64,000 bases of DNA from Syngnathus acus (GCF_901709675.1 NC_051087.1:14318067-14382066), one strand, 5' to 3'; positions 62,001-63,674 are shown, numbered from the stretch's first letter. The notes: a model not told the origin generated them from the letters alone. Numbers and translations are program-made.

Positions 62001-63674
62001 AACACGAGGCAGGTGACCGCGATTACATTGATTGAGGTGACACAGGAGGGGAGGGGCGACGCGAACAGAAACTATGGCAACCTAGACACATAGCAAAACT
62101 GGGGACGAGATGTGACACCTACTGTCAGGGAAAAGCCTATTTGTGACAAAATTTCCCCATTTCAAATAGCCCATGCACAATGTAAATACAAAAACGTTGA
62201 AAATGATTGTTAATACTGACAAATGTTGAAGTGAAAACACTTTGCAAGATGTGTTGCATGCAAAGTGGTCCTCGAACTGGCTGCTCGCTTCCTGTTATCT
62301 TTGACATATCTCCAAAAACGTTTTCTCAGTCCCATCAGACGTAGTAGACAGAAAATAAATACATCACATCGGTAGTGGTTTTGCACGATCATTGTAAATT
62401 AATTGGATTCAGTTAAGAGCTGGCTCCAGGTAGATAAATTGTTTTATCCAAATATTTTACTCCATGTGCAAATCAGACAATTTTGCTGAGCATCAATAAA
62501 TGCCTGCCAGTTCATTTGACTCAGAGTTGGTCAGGACAGCTGCAACAGTCTCACATCTTGCTTACTAAAGCAGTTTATAAATCCAGGTTAAAAACAATGT
62601 TTCCTCTTACCGATGATTCAGGTATTTTAGAGCATTTTTATAATACATTTTTGGAACACATTGTGAAATGTGCTATACAGTATGATGTAACTAAAGCTGC
62701 TTTGCCTTTTTTTGACTTGCCTTCAACAGTCAACCACAGCAGATGATTGGTCTTCACAGGATTGGAATATCTGCATCAAACTTGAAAATGTTTTCCTCAC
62801 TGTAGTTCTACAACAGAACTGTGTACATTTAGCTATCACTCATAATTTAACCATAGCAATTATAAACATTTGCCTCTAAATTGTGGTAATACATAAACAA
62901 AAGGACAACATTGTATATACAATTGTAAAATGACTCCATGTTTCGACAGCACCCTTGGTGGACTCCGACCCTCGCCATAGGAGCTCTGCTATGCTGATGC
63001 TCCTATCAGTGGTTTTCCTTGGCCTTGCCGTGTTCCTCATCTACAAATTCAAGAGGTACATTTCCTCACAAGAGAATTATGTAGAAACCTAGAATGTGTA
63101 TGTTATCATATCATCCATTATTGATGGTCACAAATGAGCACAGCCTTGACTCATAATTTATGGTCATGTAAGGAAACCAAGTTTTTACACCACCTTGAGA
63201 TCACAGACAGCATCATCCTAGTATGTGCAGGATGTGAGGAGAATATCATCGTACATCATACAATTTAGTGTAATGCATTTAGCACAAGTGCCTTTTGTGC
63301 TATACTTACTGCGCTAAAGTCATTATCCATCTGAAAAAAAAAGTCATTATTATTAATGAATATGCCATGACTCAAAAGATAAATGTTTCATTATATTGGA
63401 CTTGATGTGAAAGGAAAATGTTTGACCAGTGTTTTTTTTCTTTGTTTTGTAATTTAACTCTGCACACATCTGACTATACCTAAAATCTAATGTCCCCTTT
63501 TTTAAATTTCTAGAAAAATACCTTGGATAAACATATATGCAGAGGTCAACCAGGAGAAGGAGCAAGAGATGATTAGCTCGGTGGGCCAAGGTGACAACAC
63601 ACCAAAAATAACACTGAATGAGTTCCCCTCATCCAAAGAACTCACAGAGAAAGAACTGGATGCAAGAGTCAAAA
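3016..63674 (+). CDS. sorcs3: SorCS3-like VPS10-domain sorting receptor, 3' portion (17 exons, partial at both ends)
   Basis: Type I neuronal sorting receptor of the Vps10p family (SORT1, SORL1, SORCS1-3), which traffics cargo between the cell surface, endosomes and Golgi. Exons: 3016-3162, 5259-5361, 7941-8017, 10550-10641, 12904-13011, 14017-14134, 14208-14341, 18316-18429, 22827-22998, 34421-34607, 38168-38301, 39309-39432, 39767-39879, 53009-53140, 53233-53332, 62950-63055, 63514-63674. All borders are AG/GT and phases chain without a break, giving about 707 residues. Asp-box motifs ([16 protein letters not shown]) mark the propeller. The 10CC cysteines, a PKD domain ([20 protein letters not shown]), a transmembrane helix and a tail follow. 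The tail reading [11 protein letters not shown]...PKITLNEF matches SORCS3 rather than SORCS1, from memory of the human proteins. Which fish paralogue (a or b) cannot be told. The seventeen exons fit numbers 10-26 if the 27-exon mammalian layout is kept (inference). Confidence 0.9.
3690..4234. mobile_element. Probable non-autonomous retroelement fragment
   Basis: GC-richer than its surroundings and purine-biased (CAGGACGAC, ACAGTTTAATGGAC, many CAGG/ACAG words). It has the texture of the TGTCACGGATCGG family at 60473-62117, in which a 'GGTTTATT' leader is followed by A/G-rich sequence. No termini or target-site duplication were found. It gives an open frame at 3752-4090, which I do not regard as a gene. 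Confidence 0.35.
4243..4455. mobile_element. Complete hAT MITE with 8-bp target-site duplication
   Basis: 213 bp, nearly a full palindrome. It begins CAGGGGTCACCAACTCCGGT and ends with the matching inverted terminus. It is flanked by the 8-bp duplication ATGTAGAT at 4235-4242 and 4456-4463. CAGGGG termini and 8-bp duplications define hAT elements. Decayed relatives of its interior (CAAATGATCAGCTCATCAGCA) occur near 25240, 31320 and 46620. Confidence 0.93.
5259..5361 (+). CDS. sorcs3: sorcs3 exon B: VPS10 beta-propeller
   Basis: 103 bp, phase 0 in and phase 1 out. It encodes [17 protein letters not shown] through VIVATG. The acceptor TATTTTCTAG is good and the donor is GTAGGA. The split glycine codon is completed by exon C. 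Confidence 0.93.
6047..6158. repeat. (TAC)n/(TAA)n trinucleotide repeat
   Basis: Roughly 35 TAC triplets with scattered variants, passing into TAA triplets at the 3' end, directly before the interspersed repeat at 6159. Confidence 0.95.
6159..6514 (+). repeat. Abundant teleost interspersed repeat (about 350 bp), forward copy
   Basis: Contains GGAGTTTGCATGTTCTCCCC, GGTTTTCTCCGGGCACTCCG, TTCCTCCCACATCC and CAGGGTGTCCCCCGCCT. It ends GGGACAAGCGGTATAGAAGATGGATGGATGG. This is a very common fish repeat and I do not assign its class. An inverted, closely similar copy is at 32632-32985. Older relics are near 7120-7300, 11240-11400 and 13445-13735. Confidence 0.85.
7060..7320 (+). repeat. Decayed copy of the 6159-6514 repeat
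   Basis: Words such as GTGGCTAACTGCCTGATTG, GGTTCTGGGTTTAAATCTGG, TATGTTCTCCGCATGAGTTT and ATTGACTGAAGGAGTGTCC follow the order of the intact copy, with many substitutions. Borders are approximate. Confidence 0.5.
7330..7940. other. Unassigned intronic sequence
   Basis: AT-rich; no coding or repeat signal recognised before the acceptor of exon C. Confidence 0.6.
7941..8017 (+). CDS. sorcs3: sorcs3 exon C: VPS10 Asp-box blade
   Basis: 77 bp, phase 1 in and phase 0 out. Encodes [20 protein letters not shown] then [13 protein letters not shown] is a canonical Asp-box (S-x-D-x-G-x-x-W) of the sortilin propeller. Acceptor TTAACTACAG, donor GTGAGA. Confidence 0.94.
8092..10385. mobile_element. 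TA-flanked DNA element ('family 1'), interrupted by a second element
   Basis: Begins CCGTATTTTTCGCACCATAAGG and ends with the near inverse GCGCCTAATAGTGCGGAAATTACGG, with TA on each side (8090-8091 and 10386-10387), as in Tc1/mariner/pogo-type elements. Without its insert at 8372-9806 it would be about 857 bp. The uninterrupted opposite-strand copy at 47369-48233 is 865 bp. A 30-bp tandem duplication sits inside it (8251-8280 and 8281-8310). No transposase was recognised, so it is non-autonomous. A truncated relative is at 15376-15545. Confidence 0.85.
8372..9806 (-). mobile_element. TA-flanked, Tigger-derived non-autonomous element ('family 2') nested in family 1
   Basis: Starts CCGTATTTTTCGGAC and ends AGTCCAAAAAATACGG; TA is duplicated at 8370-8371 and 9807-9808. 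The sister copy of the host element shows the empty site GCTTACTTATG, confirming a TA duplication. On the minus strand near 9440-9530 it encodes an acidic tail, [19 protein letters not shown], like the C-terminus of the Tigger transposase at 18834-20176. It also has internal repeats of about 130 bp (GACCGGG..GTGCGTAAAAGCC, 9230-9430) and about 190 bp. Other copies are at 20604-21825, 44190-46075 and 55831-57041. Confidence 0.85.
10550..10641 (+). CDS. sorcs3: sorcs3 exon D: VPS10 beta-propeller
   Basis: 92 bp, phase 0 in and phase 2 out. Encodes [20 protein letters not shown] to PTRHLW. Acceptor AATGTTCAG, donor GTATGT. The split tryptophan codon is completed by exon E. Confidence 0.93.
10914..11148. 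repeat. (TA)n-rich low-complexity block
   Basis: Long runs of TA with ATTA, ACTATA and AATTATA interruptions, self-complementary throughout. Open frames rich in Ile and Tyr here are repeat artefacts. Confidence 0.95.
11149..12903. other. Intronic sequence, mostly unassigned
   Basis: 11240-11400 looks like a decayed tail of the 6159-6514 repeat (GGCTGGCAACCAGTCAAGAG, AAACTGGATATAGTAGATGAATG). 11740-12200 has a GC-richer patch I could not identify. No exon or RNA was seen up to the acceptor at 12903. Confidence 0.45.
12904..13011 (+). CDS. sorcs3: sorcs3 exon E: VPS10 beta-propeller
   Basis: 108 bp, phase 2 in and out. Encodes [20 protein letters not shown] then [24 protein letters not shown] is an Asp-box. 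Acceptor CATATACAG, donor GTAAGT. Confidence 0.95.
13445..13735 (-). repeat. Decayed inverted copy of the 6159-6514 repeat
   Basis: GTGGAGTACACCCTGTGCTGG, AGGGCACACACA, CATGTTTTTGGAATGTGGGAGGAAG and GGAGAACATGCAAAGTTTACACC match the reverse of the intact repeat in order, with many changes. Confidence 0.6.
14017..14134 (+). CDS. sorcs3: sorcs3 exon F: end of VPS10 propeller
   Basis: 118 bp, phase 2 in and phase 0 out. Encodes [20 protein letters not shown] then [19 protein letters not shown]. It includes the first cysteine leading into the 10CC region. Acceptor TGCTCTTTAG, donor GTAAGG. It is separated from exon G by an intron of only 73 bp. Confidence 0.95.
14208..14341 (+). CDS. sorcs3: sorcs3 exon G: 10CC cysteine-rich region
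   Basis: 134 bp, phase 0 in and phase 2 out. Encodes [40 protein letters not shown] and HDFE. The cysteine spacing is that of the domain that follows the sortilin propeller. The final TG is completed by the first T of exon H to give Cys (FEC-DYGYE). Acceptor TTTCCCTGCAG, donor GTGAGC. Confidence 0.95.
14965..15120. repeat. Short teleost interspersed repeat fragment
   Basis: AAGTCAAGTTTATTTATATAGCCCTAAATCACAAGCAAGTCTCAAAGGGCTTCACA is a widespread fish repeat motif. Flanks are unassigned and the 3' border is approximate. Confidence 0.6.
15346..15545 (+). mobile_element. (GTAT)n run followed by a truncated family 1 element
   Basis: A GTAT/GTAC tetranucleotide run (15346-15378) abuts TATTTTCTGCACTATAGGGCGCACTGGATTATAAGGGCGCACC, the 5' end of the family 1 element at 8092. 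Homology continues through TTGAATTTTTAATTTTAG and TCATATATAGGGTGCACC and fades after about 15545. No 3' terminus is present. Confidence 0.7.
15650..16895. other. Unassigned intronic sequence
   Basis: AT-rich. Several short open frames but none with family features; no repeat recognised. Confidence 0.55.
16896..17092. repeat. Perfect 39-bp inverted repeat with 119-bp loop
   Basis: 16896-16934 and 17054-17092 are exact reverse complements (AAGGTATTCAATGTCCAGAC... and ...GTCTGGACATTGAATACCTT). They lie in intron G-H, in sorcs3 sense orientation when transcribed. No clear flanking duplication was found, so a MITE origin is not shown. It could be a short MITE or a foldback, and its transcript would form a long hairpin. 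Confidence 0.9.
17093..18315. other. Unassigned intronic sequence
   Basis: AT-rich; no exon, RNA or repeat recognised before the exon H acceptor. Confidence 0.55.
18316..18429 (+). CDS. sorcs3: sorcs3 exon H: 10CC region
   Basis: 114 bp, phase 2 in and out. Encodes [20 protein letters not shown] then [18 protein letters not shown]. It carries two cysteines and an NST glycosylation sequon. Acceptor TGTCTGACAG, donor GTGAGA. Confidence 0.95.
18834..20176 (+). pseudogene. Tigger/pogo (DDE_1) transposase pseudogene
   Basis: Reading across frameshifts and stops gives MADKRNS..., a Brinker/CENPB-type helix-turn-helix start, then [61 protein letters not shown] and an acidic tail [14 protein letters not shown]. 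This is the order of pogo-family transposases. The first catalytic Asp (INMDEVP) and third (QPLDI) are present. At 19660-19662 AGG (Arg) stands in VLRSMRAH, where the family has Asp (VLDSMRAH). Multiple frame breaks plus this change mean it is inactive. The acidic tail is the same segment fossilised in the family 2 elements. Confidence 0.85.
20308..20601 (-). mobile_element. LINE 3' end with 9-bp target-site duplication
   Basis: On the minus strand it encodes [35 protein letters not shown] and [19 protein letters not shown], the widespread C-terminal tail of a fish LINE, ending in ATGGATGG repeats. It is flanked by TACCGTAAT at 20299-20307 and 20602-20610. The duplicated bases are the first bases of the adjacent family 2 element, so the LINE entered exactly that element's terminus. 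Confidence 0.85.
20604..21825 (-). mobile_element. Family 2 (Tigger-derived) non-autonomous element
   Basis: CCGTAATTTTCGGACTAAAAGTCGC at the left and GCGACTTATAGTCCGAAAATTACGG at the right, with TA flanks. Same internal order as the 8372-9806 copy: CCATAAAATGCACAATAACG, about 190-bp repeat units with ATTCCACAGGCCCAT, GTGCGTAAA units, the acidic-tail remnant on the minus strand (21480-21560) and CTACATCGCGGTTCG. It lies inside the Tigger at 18493-22056. Confidence 0.85.
22080..22826. other. Intronic sequence with an (AT)n run
   Basis: Contains an AT dinucleotide run at 22566-22604 and T-rich sequence after it; otherwise nothing recognised. Confidence 0.6.
22827..22998 (+). CDS. sorcs3: sorcs3 exon I: end of 10CC, linker to PKD
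   Basis: 172 bp, phase 2 in and phase 0 out. Encodes [40 protein letters not shown] and [17 protein letters not shown]. Sequons NCT and NVT. Acceptor TTTGTGAAG, donor GTGAGA. The end joins exon J as [10 protein letters not shown], so no exon is missing across the 11.4-kb intron. Confidence 0.95.
24944..25040. repeat. (GT)n/(GTGC)n microsatellite
   Basis: Pure GT run (24951-24977), then GTGC/GTGT variants. Minus-strand frames rich in His and Thr are repeat products. Confidence 0.93.
26340..27062. mobile_element. GC-rich short-repeat block, probable LTR-element interior
   Basis: Composed of short degenerate units (CAGAACCGCAGGCAGCAGCAG, GAACCGCGCGCA) and phrases like GGTCTCGACCCGACGGAGCG. It resembles the variable GC-rich interior of the element at 60473-62117. 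Several overlapping open frames are present on both strands, as expected of repeats, and I call none as a gene. No termini recognised. Confidence 0.5.
27843..29772 (-). mobile_element. 5'-truncated CR1/L2/Rex1-like LINE
   Basis: Minus-strand element with a 3' UTR (27843-28092) ending in ACTTTATTGTCATTTTG/CTTAGACTTAGAC words and the open frame described in the next entry. It lacks the endonuclease and all of the 5' part. It sits inside an older LINE and is antisense to sorcs3. Confidence 0.85.
28093..29730 (-). CDS. LINE reverse transcriptase, uninterrupted 545-codon frame (transposon gene)
   Basis: Would copy element RNA into DNA at a nicked target. The frame is open from the 5' truncation (about 29770) to its stop; the Met at 29730 is arbitrary because the true N-terminus is lost. 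Motifs by residue: [10 protein letters not shown] (101-110), [20 protein letters not shown] (148-167), [12 protein letters not shown] (196-207), [12 protein letters not shown] (229-240), [14 protein letters not shown] (287-300), the catalytic FADD (319-322), then the tail [12 protein letters not shown] and [14 protein letters not shown]. All palm-domain landmarks are present, so decay is slight and insertion fairly recent. Without the endonuclease it cannot move itself. Confidence 0.9.
   Translation of the reverse strand: MNRAIRLAKRSHSRKIQDFFHDANNTRSMWQGIRAITDYNLPSPPVGEVDADFLNGLNNFFGRFEALNSTPAVKTVPHQEEEALCLDSADVWKTLRRVNPRKAPGPDNIPGRVFKECAGQLAGVITDIFNISLDQAKVPVCFKAASIIPVPKKPQITSWNDYRPVALTPIMMKCFERLLKDHIVSRLPPTFDPFQFAYRQNRSTEDAISSVLHLSLAHLEERNTHVRLLFLDLSSAFNTIIPQHLVEKLEHLGFSTPLRNWLLDFLTNRPQSVRVGQNTSDVITLSTGSPQGCVLSPLLFTLMTHDCAPRFTTNHIVKFADDTTVVGLIRDNNDLDYREEVEQLVGWCRENSLILIVEKTKEIIVDFRKNQPHHAPLIINSSAVEVVSSTKFLGVHITDDLTWTVNTTTLVKRAQKRLYFLRRMRRAHLPPPIMRTFYRSTIESILTSCLSVWCGGCSASDWKNLRRVVRTAERIIGAPLPSIQDLSSQRCVSRARNIISDPSHPHHGLFSLLPSGKRFRSIRCRSTRFCNSFFPAVVRLLNIQT
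30530..31275 (-). pseudogene. LINE endonuclease fragment, decayed
   Basis: Minus-strand pieces [40 protein letters not shown] and [12 protein letters not shown] match the back half of a fish LINE endonuclease (pattern HQDTLG..S.IDFVVVS.DLRP.V.D.RVKRGAELS). They are spread over several frames. A different lineage from the two LINEs before it. Confidence 0.6.
31285..31415. mobile_element. Decayed hAT MITE, relative of 4243-4455
   Basis: TTGTTCAACACAAACGATTCAAATGATCAGCTCATCAGCAAACTC and GATCCTGATCATTTAAATCATGTGTGCTGGAGAAGGG follow the palindromic interior of the intact MITE. Termini are lost. Confidence 0.65.
31745..32250 (+). pseudogene. LINE reverse-transcriptase fragment, decayed
   Basis: Broken frames give [53 protein letters not shown] and [18 protein letters not shown], colinear with residues about 50-185 of the reverse transcriptase at 28093-29730. 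Frameshifts and small deletions throughout. Confidence 0.75.
32632..32985 (-). repeat. Abundant teleost interspersed repeat, inverted copy
   Basis: Reverse complement of the 6159-6514 repeat. It starts CATCCATCCATTTTCTATACCGC, passes through GCGCCCTGAACCGGTTGCCAG and GGAGTGCTCAATCAGCCTACC, and ends CCTCCTAACTGTGAGGCGGATGTG. High similarity suggests a recent copy. Confidence 0.87.
33203..33834. mobile_element. TA-flanked non-autonomous DNA element, 632 bp
   Basis: Left end CCTTACTGGCCCGAATATAAAACGACC, right end CGTCTTATCTTCGGCCCAATACGG, imperfect inverted termini with TA at 33201-33202 and 33835-33836. The interior is AT-rich with no transposase. Confidence 0.75.
34421..34607 (+). CDS. sorcs3: sorcs3 exon J: PKD domain
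   Basis: 187 bp, phase 0 in and phase 1 out. Encodes [40 protein letters not shown] and [25 protein letters not shown] and HVYKSAGIF...VTA are the signature strands of a PKD (Ig-like) fold, as in SorCS receptors. NLS sequon. Acceptor TGTCTTTCAG, donor GTAAGT. Confidence 0.96.
34608..35340. other. Unassigned intronic sequence
   Basis: AT-rich to 34960. After it a T/G-richer patch holds short internal repeats of TGTACAAGTGTATGCA (35185-35232). No coding signal. Confidence 0.5.
35341..36173 (+). mobile_element. Family 2-type element, inverted and 5'-truncated, with tandem internal repeats
   Basis: Begins within CCGCGATGTAGTGAAACCGCG, where other copies have a terminus further out, and ends GTCTGAAAAATACGG next to TA (36174-36175). 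Three units of about 170-190 bp repeat from 35409, 35581 and 35772, each opening TTGAACTGCAACTGA(C/T)GACGAG. They contain CGTCAGCGGCG, GTTGTTTA and TGGATTTAATGA. The units derive from the transposase acidic-tail region (GATGAGGAATTCGATCGATGG). Confidence 0.75.
36356..37784. mobile_element. TA-flanked DNA element ('family 3') with internal tandem blocks
   Basis: CAGTAATCCCTCGTCACTTTGCG at the left and TCCGCAATAAACAAGGGATTACTG at the right, with TA on both sides (36354-36355 and 37785-37786). CAG termini and TA duplication fit a Tigger/pogo-like element. Inside, blocks with CAAGAGCAGAG...TGACACGTTTACACTT recur at 37010, 37151 and 37311. A second unit with AATAAGAATGTTTCTGAAAG recurs 185 bp apart. 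A 152-codon frame (36331-36789) crosses the left terminus and has no recognised domain. Confidence 0.75.
37985..38095. repeat. (TTA)n/(TTG)n trinucleotide repeat
   Basis: About 35 triplets, TTA with blocks of TAG and TTG, ending 70 bp before the exon K acceptor. Confidence 0.93.
38168..38301 (+). CDS. sorcs3: sorcs3 exon K: end of PKD, start of membrane-proximal domain
   Basis: 134 bp, phase 1 in and phase 0 out. Encodes [40 protein letters not shown] and NITE. Sequons NIS and NIT. Acceptor TCTTCTCTTAG, donor GTAACT. Confidence 0.95.
38370..38960 (-). mobile_element. Tc1-like transposon relic
   Basis: AAAAGTCTACACACCCCTGTTCAAATG resembles the terminal region of Tc1-type elements. 38720-38850 encodes broken pieces like [19 protein letters not shown], the 'GGSIMLWGCFS' transposase segment, when read on the plus strand (38775-38840). 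Frames are destroyed and the strand is therefore uncertain. Borders approximate. Confidence 0.55.
39309..39432 (+). CDS. sorcs3: sorcs3 exon L: second PKD-like/membrane-proximal domain
   Basis: 124 bp, phase 0 in and phase 1 out. Encodes [20 protein letters not shown] then [21 protein letters not shown]. The [14 protein letters not shown] pattern is PKD-like. Acceptor TATTTTTGCAG, donor GTAAGT. Confidence 0.95.
39767..39879 (+). CDS. sorcs3: sorcs3 exon M: SorCS membrane-proximal domain
   Basis: 113 bp, phase 1 in and phase 0 out. Encodes [20 protein letters not shown] then [18 protein letters not shown]. Acceptor TCCTTGACAG, donor GTGAGT. The next exon is 13.1 kb away, but the junction reads [14 protein letters not shown] without a gap. 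Confidence 0.95.
40257..40350. repeat. (GT)n microsatellite
   Basis: GT/GTGC run with a few GCAT variants. 39880-40256 before it is unassigned intron. Confidence 0.93.
40523..41157 (+). mobile_element. Short Tigger-derived TA element
   Basis: CCGTATTTCCCGGACTATAAGTCGC and GCAACTTATAGTCCGGAAAATTCGG termini with TA at 40521-40522 and 41158-41159. At about 40705-40820 the plus strand reads [20 protein letters not shown] then DFIGFSYLE and stops. This is a pogo/Tigger transposase acidic C-terminus, cleaner than in the family 2 copies. It is a deletion derivative keeping only the end of its transposase. Confidence 0.8.
41552..43331. mobile_element. TA-flanked DNA element ('family 5') with a nested retrosequence
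   Basis: Left CCGTTTTTTTCCGTGTATAATACGC, right GCGCATTATACACGGAAAAAAACGG, matching inverted termini, TA at 41550-41551 and 43332-43333. Both ends repeat the motif GCGCATTATACATGGG(T). 41695-42660 is not its own: A/G-rich sequence related to the 60473 LTR-like element, itself split by 41795-42575. Poly-A at 43199-43221 lies near the right end. Confidence 0.8.
41795..42575 (+). mobile_element. Probable non-LTR retrosequence with (TCAA)n tail
   Basis: Starts near TCTTGGTATGGCGCCGTGAGTGG, is pyrimidine-rich with GC-rich middle sections, and ends GGGGACCAATAAATATTCAATCAATCAATCAATCA, a tetranucleotide tail typical of some fish LINEs and SINEs. It interrupts sequence whose two halves match 60543-60650 and 61930-62000. 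Open frames (41734-42006 and others) lack known motifs. The class is unresolved. Confidence 0.45.
44190..46075. mobile_element. Family 2 element rearranged into a giant foldback
   Basis: CCGTAATTTTCGGACTATAAGTCGC at the left and GCGACTTATAGTCCGAAAATTACGG at the right with TA flanks (44188-44189 and 46076-46077). At 1886 bp it is longer than the other copies (1.2-1.4 kb) because its interior is an inverted duplication (see the repeat entry). Expected single-copy parts, including CTACATTGCGGTTCG, occur only near the right end. Confidence 0.88.
44476..45873. repeat. 651-bp inverted duplication with 96-bp GC-rich spacer
   Basis: Left arm 44476-45126 and right arm 45223-45873 have equal length and are near-perfect reverse complements. 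Mismatches are few, for example AAAGAAAGC against AAAGTAAGC, and CACGAAAGG against CACGGAAGG. The spacer 45127-45222 consists largely of GTCGCGCTGCT units. The same GTCGCGCTGCTGTCG phrase recurs just outside the right arm (45874-45890). Matching open frames on both strands (44926-45243, 45033-45578) arise from the symmetry. Confidence 0.93.
46200..47368. other. Intronic sequence with a decayed hAT piece
   Basis: 46590-46760 holds CTGATTCAAATCATCGGGGTTG, TTGCTGATATAGCTGATCATTGGAAT and ACACCTAAAACAGGATGAAC, a weathered relative of the MITE at 4243-4455. The rest is unassigned. Confidence 0.5.
47369..48233. mobile_element. Uninterrupted family 1 element, 865 bp, opposite orientation
   Basis: CCGTATTTTCCGCACTATTAGGC to GCGCCTTATGGAGCAAAAAATACGG, TA at 47367-47368 and 48234-48235. 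Its interior is the reverse complement of 8092-10385 minus the 8372-9806 insert. It reads CAAGTAAGCAGTACC across the position where the other copy is interrupted. Confidence 0.88.
48399..48655. repeat. (TCTG)n and (GTGC)n microsatellites
   Basis: TCTG/TCTA tetranucleotides at 48399-48472 and GT/GTGC/GCAT runs at 48593-48655, with 120 bp of plain intron between. Confidence 0.9.
48660..49490. other. Unassigned intronic sequence
   Basis: AT-rich; no exon or repeat recognised. Confidence 0.55.
49681..50715 (+). mobile_element. hAT transposon, 1035 bp, with 8-bp duplication
   Basis: CAGGGGTGGCCAACCCGCGGC and GACTGGTTGGCCACCCCTG termini, flanked by CAGTACAG at 49673-49680 and 50716-50723. It encodes the N-terminal piece of a BED-finger transposase (next entry). 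The interior carries a GT/GC run (50550-50615). Confidence 0.95.
49901..50248 (+). pseudogene. hAT transposase N-terminal remnant with BED-type zinc finger
   Basis: Begins [20 protein letters not shown], then [20 protein letters not shown] and [20 protein letters not shown]. The C-x2-C (CLIC) and H-x4-H (HFSSLH) set is a BED finger that binds transposon termini. After about residue 95 the frame slips: the true continuation ([19 protein letters not shown], 50215-50275) is in another frame, and the catalytic hAT domain is deleted. No sign of domestication. Confidence 0.8.
51118..51196. repeat. (TACA)n tetranucleotide repeat
   Basis: TACA/TGCA units, about 19 copies with a few variants. Confidence 0.93.
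51665..52330. mobile_element. Unclassified repeat ('family 8') split by a hAT MITE
   Basis: Sequence around ATCTGATACGTATACGATCTAGGATCACATATGAAAGTAACCCAGG (after removing the insert) matches the reverse complement of 63715-63960 (GATACATATCCCATCTTGGACCACATATGAAAGTGACCC). Both copies carry TCGGATTTGAAAAAAATC-type words. Termini not defined. Confidence 0.6.
51819..52144. mobile_element. hAT MITE with 8-bp duplication
   Basis: Ends (CA)CAGGTGTCAAACTCAAGGCCC and AAATGAGTTTGACACCCCTG, flanked by ATCTAGGA at 51811-51818 and 52145-52152. GGCCCG...GCGGCCCG words inside are typical of this widespread vertebrate hAT group. No coding capacity. Confidence 0.88.
52335..53008. other. Unassigned intronic sequence before exon N
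   Basis: AT-rich, nothing recognised. Confidence 0.6.
53009..53140 (+). CDS. sorcs3: sorcs3 exon N: SorCS membrane-proximal domain
   Basis: 132 bp, 44 codons, phase 0 on both sides. Encodes [40 protein letters not shown] and ELEQ. NQS sequon. Acceptor TATTTCGTTATAG, donor GTATGA. Confidence 0.95.
53233..53332 (+). CDS. sorcs3: sorcs3 exon O: membrane-proximal domain
   Basis: 100 bp, phase 0 in and phase 1 out. Encodes [20 protein letters not shown] then [13 protein letters not shown]. It follows exon N after a 92-bp intron. Acceptor TCTAAACAG, donor GTAAGA. Confidence 0.95.
53473..53762. mobile_element. hAT MITE, 290 bp, with 8-bp duplication
   Basis: CAGAGGCGTAGCCAGGAATTTTTCC and CCCGGCTTGGCTACGCCTCTG termini, flanked by AAGATGTG at 53465-53472 and 53763-53770. 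GC-rich interior with GGGGCGC(C/A) repeats. It lies 140 bp after the exon O donor. Confidence 0.93.
53775..55830. other. Unassigned intronic sequence
   Basis: 54350-54960 and 55160-55700 are less AT-rich and carry open frames of 90-130 codons (for example 55301-55699) with no family motif I recognise. They may be eroded transposon sequence. No exon seen. Confidence 0.45.
55831..57041 (-). mobile_element. Family 2 (Tigger-derived) non-autonomous element
   Basis: CCGTATTTTTCGGACTAAAAGTTGC to GACTTATAGTCCGAAAATTACGA, with TA at 55829-55830 and 57042-57043. The last base of the right terminus is mutated (ACGA for ACGG). The layout is the same as other copies, including the minus-strand acidic-tail remnant (56690-56790). 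Confidence 0.85.
57050..58540. other. Unassigned intronic sequence
   Basis: AT-rich; nothing recognised. Confidence 0.55.
58545..59990 (-). other. Unidentified, gene-like relic in intron O-P
   Basis: Base composition rises to near 50% GC. On the minus strand 59725-59976 reads [40 protein letters not shown], then LQNTMVY. The [12 protein letters not shown] phrase recalls uncharacterised, multi-copy fish proteins, but I cannot name the family. On the plus strand a splice-like TTTCTTTCAG at 59182-59191 precedes a 50-codon frame. Stops are frequent. Either a degraded transposon or a pseudogene. Confidence 0.35.
60473..62117. mobile_element. LTR-like non-autonomous element containing a 30-bp minisatellite
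   Basis: Begins TGTCACGGATCGGATGGAC and ends GGGACGAGATGTGACA, with TG...CA ends and a 5-bp duplication CCTAC at 60468-60472 and 62118-62122, as LTR retroelements make. A full terminal repeat of 335 bp lies at 61783-62117; the left one matches it only for about 180 bp (60473-60653, to CAATGATC). Between them lie the 22-copy array and a GC-rich degenerate block (61340-61780: GATGGCGGCCGCGGGTCCGG units). No gag, protease or polymerase is present. Confidence 0.7.
60652..61322. repeat. 30-bp minisatellite, about 22 copies
   Basis: Unit CCGGCAACTCCGGAACACGA plus ACCGCAATCG. Eighteen units run 60661-61200 in exact 30-bp register, with single-base variants (TAC/TCC, AGC/AAC/GGG). Four more have CTCTGG and GGCGG variants, separated by one unit with a 2-bp insertion near 61210. 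Because 30 is a multiple of three and the unit lacks stops in several frames, very long frames appear on both strands (60648-61862 plus; 60567-61691, 60625-61197 and 60758-61318 minus). Confidence 0.96.
62123..62949. other. Unassigned intronic sequence before exon P
   Basis: AT-rich, nothing recognised. Confidence 0.6.
62950..63055 (+). CDS. sorcs3: sorcs3 exon P: transmembrane helix
   Basis: 106 bp, phase 1 in and phase 2 out. Encodes [15 protein letters not shown], then the hydrophobic [17 protein letters not shown] and the stop-transfer KFKR. This is the single membrane span of the receptor. Acceptor GTTTCGACAG, donor GTACAT. Confidence 0.96.
63514..63674 (+). CDS. sorcs3: sorcs3 exon Q: cytoplasmic tail
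   Basis: 161 bp, phase 2 in and phase 1 out. Encodes [40 protein letters not shown] and [13 protein letters not shown]. The PWINIYA start and PKITL...KELD block are what point to SORCS3 over SORCS1 and SORCS2. Acceptor AAATTTCTAG, donor GTAAGT. The frame is still open at the donor, so a final coding exon lies beyond the window. Confidence 0.95.
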
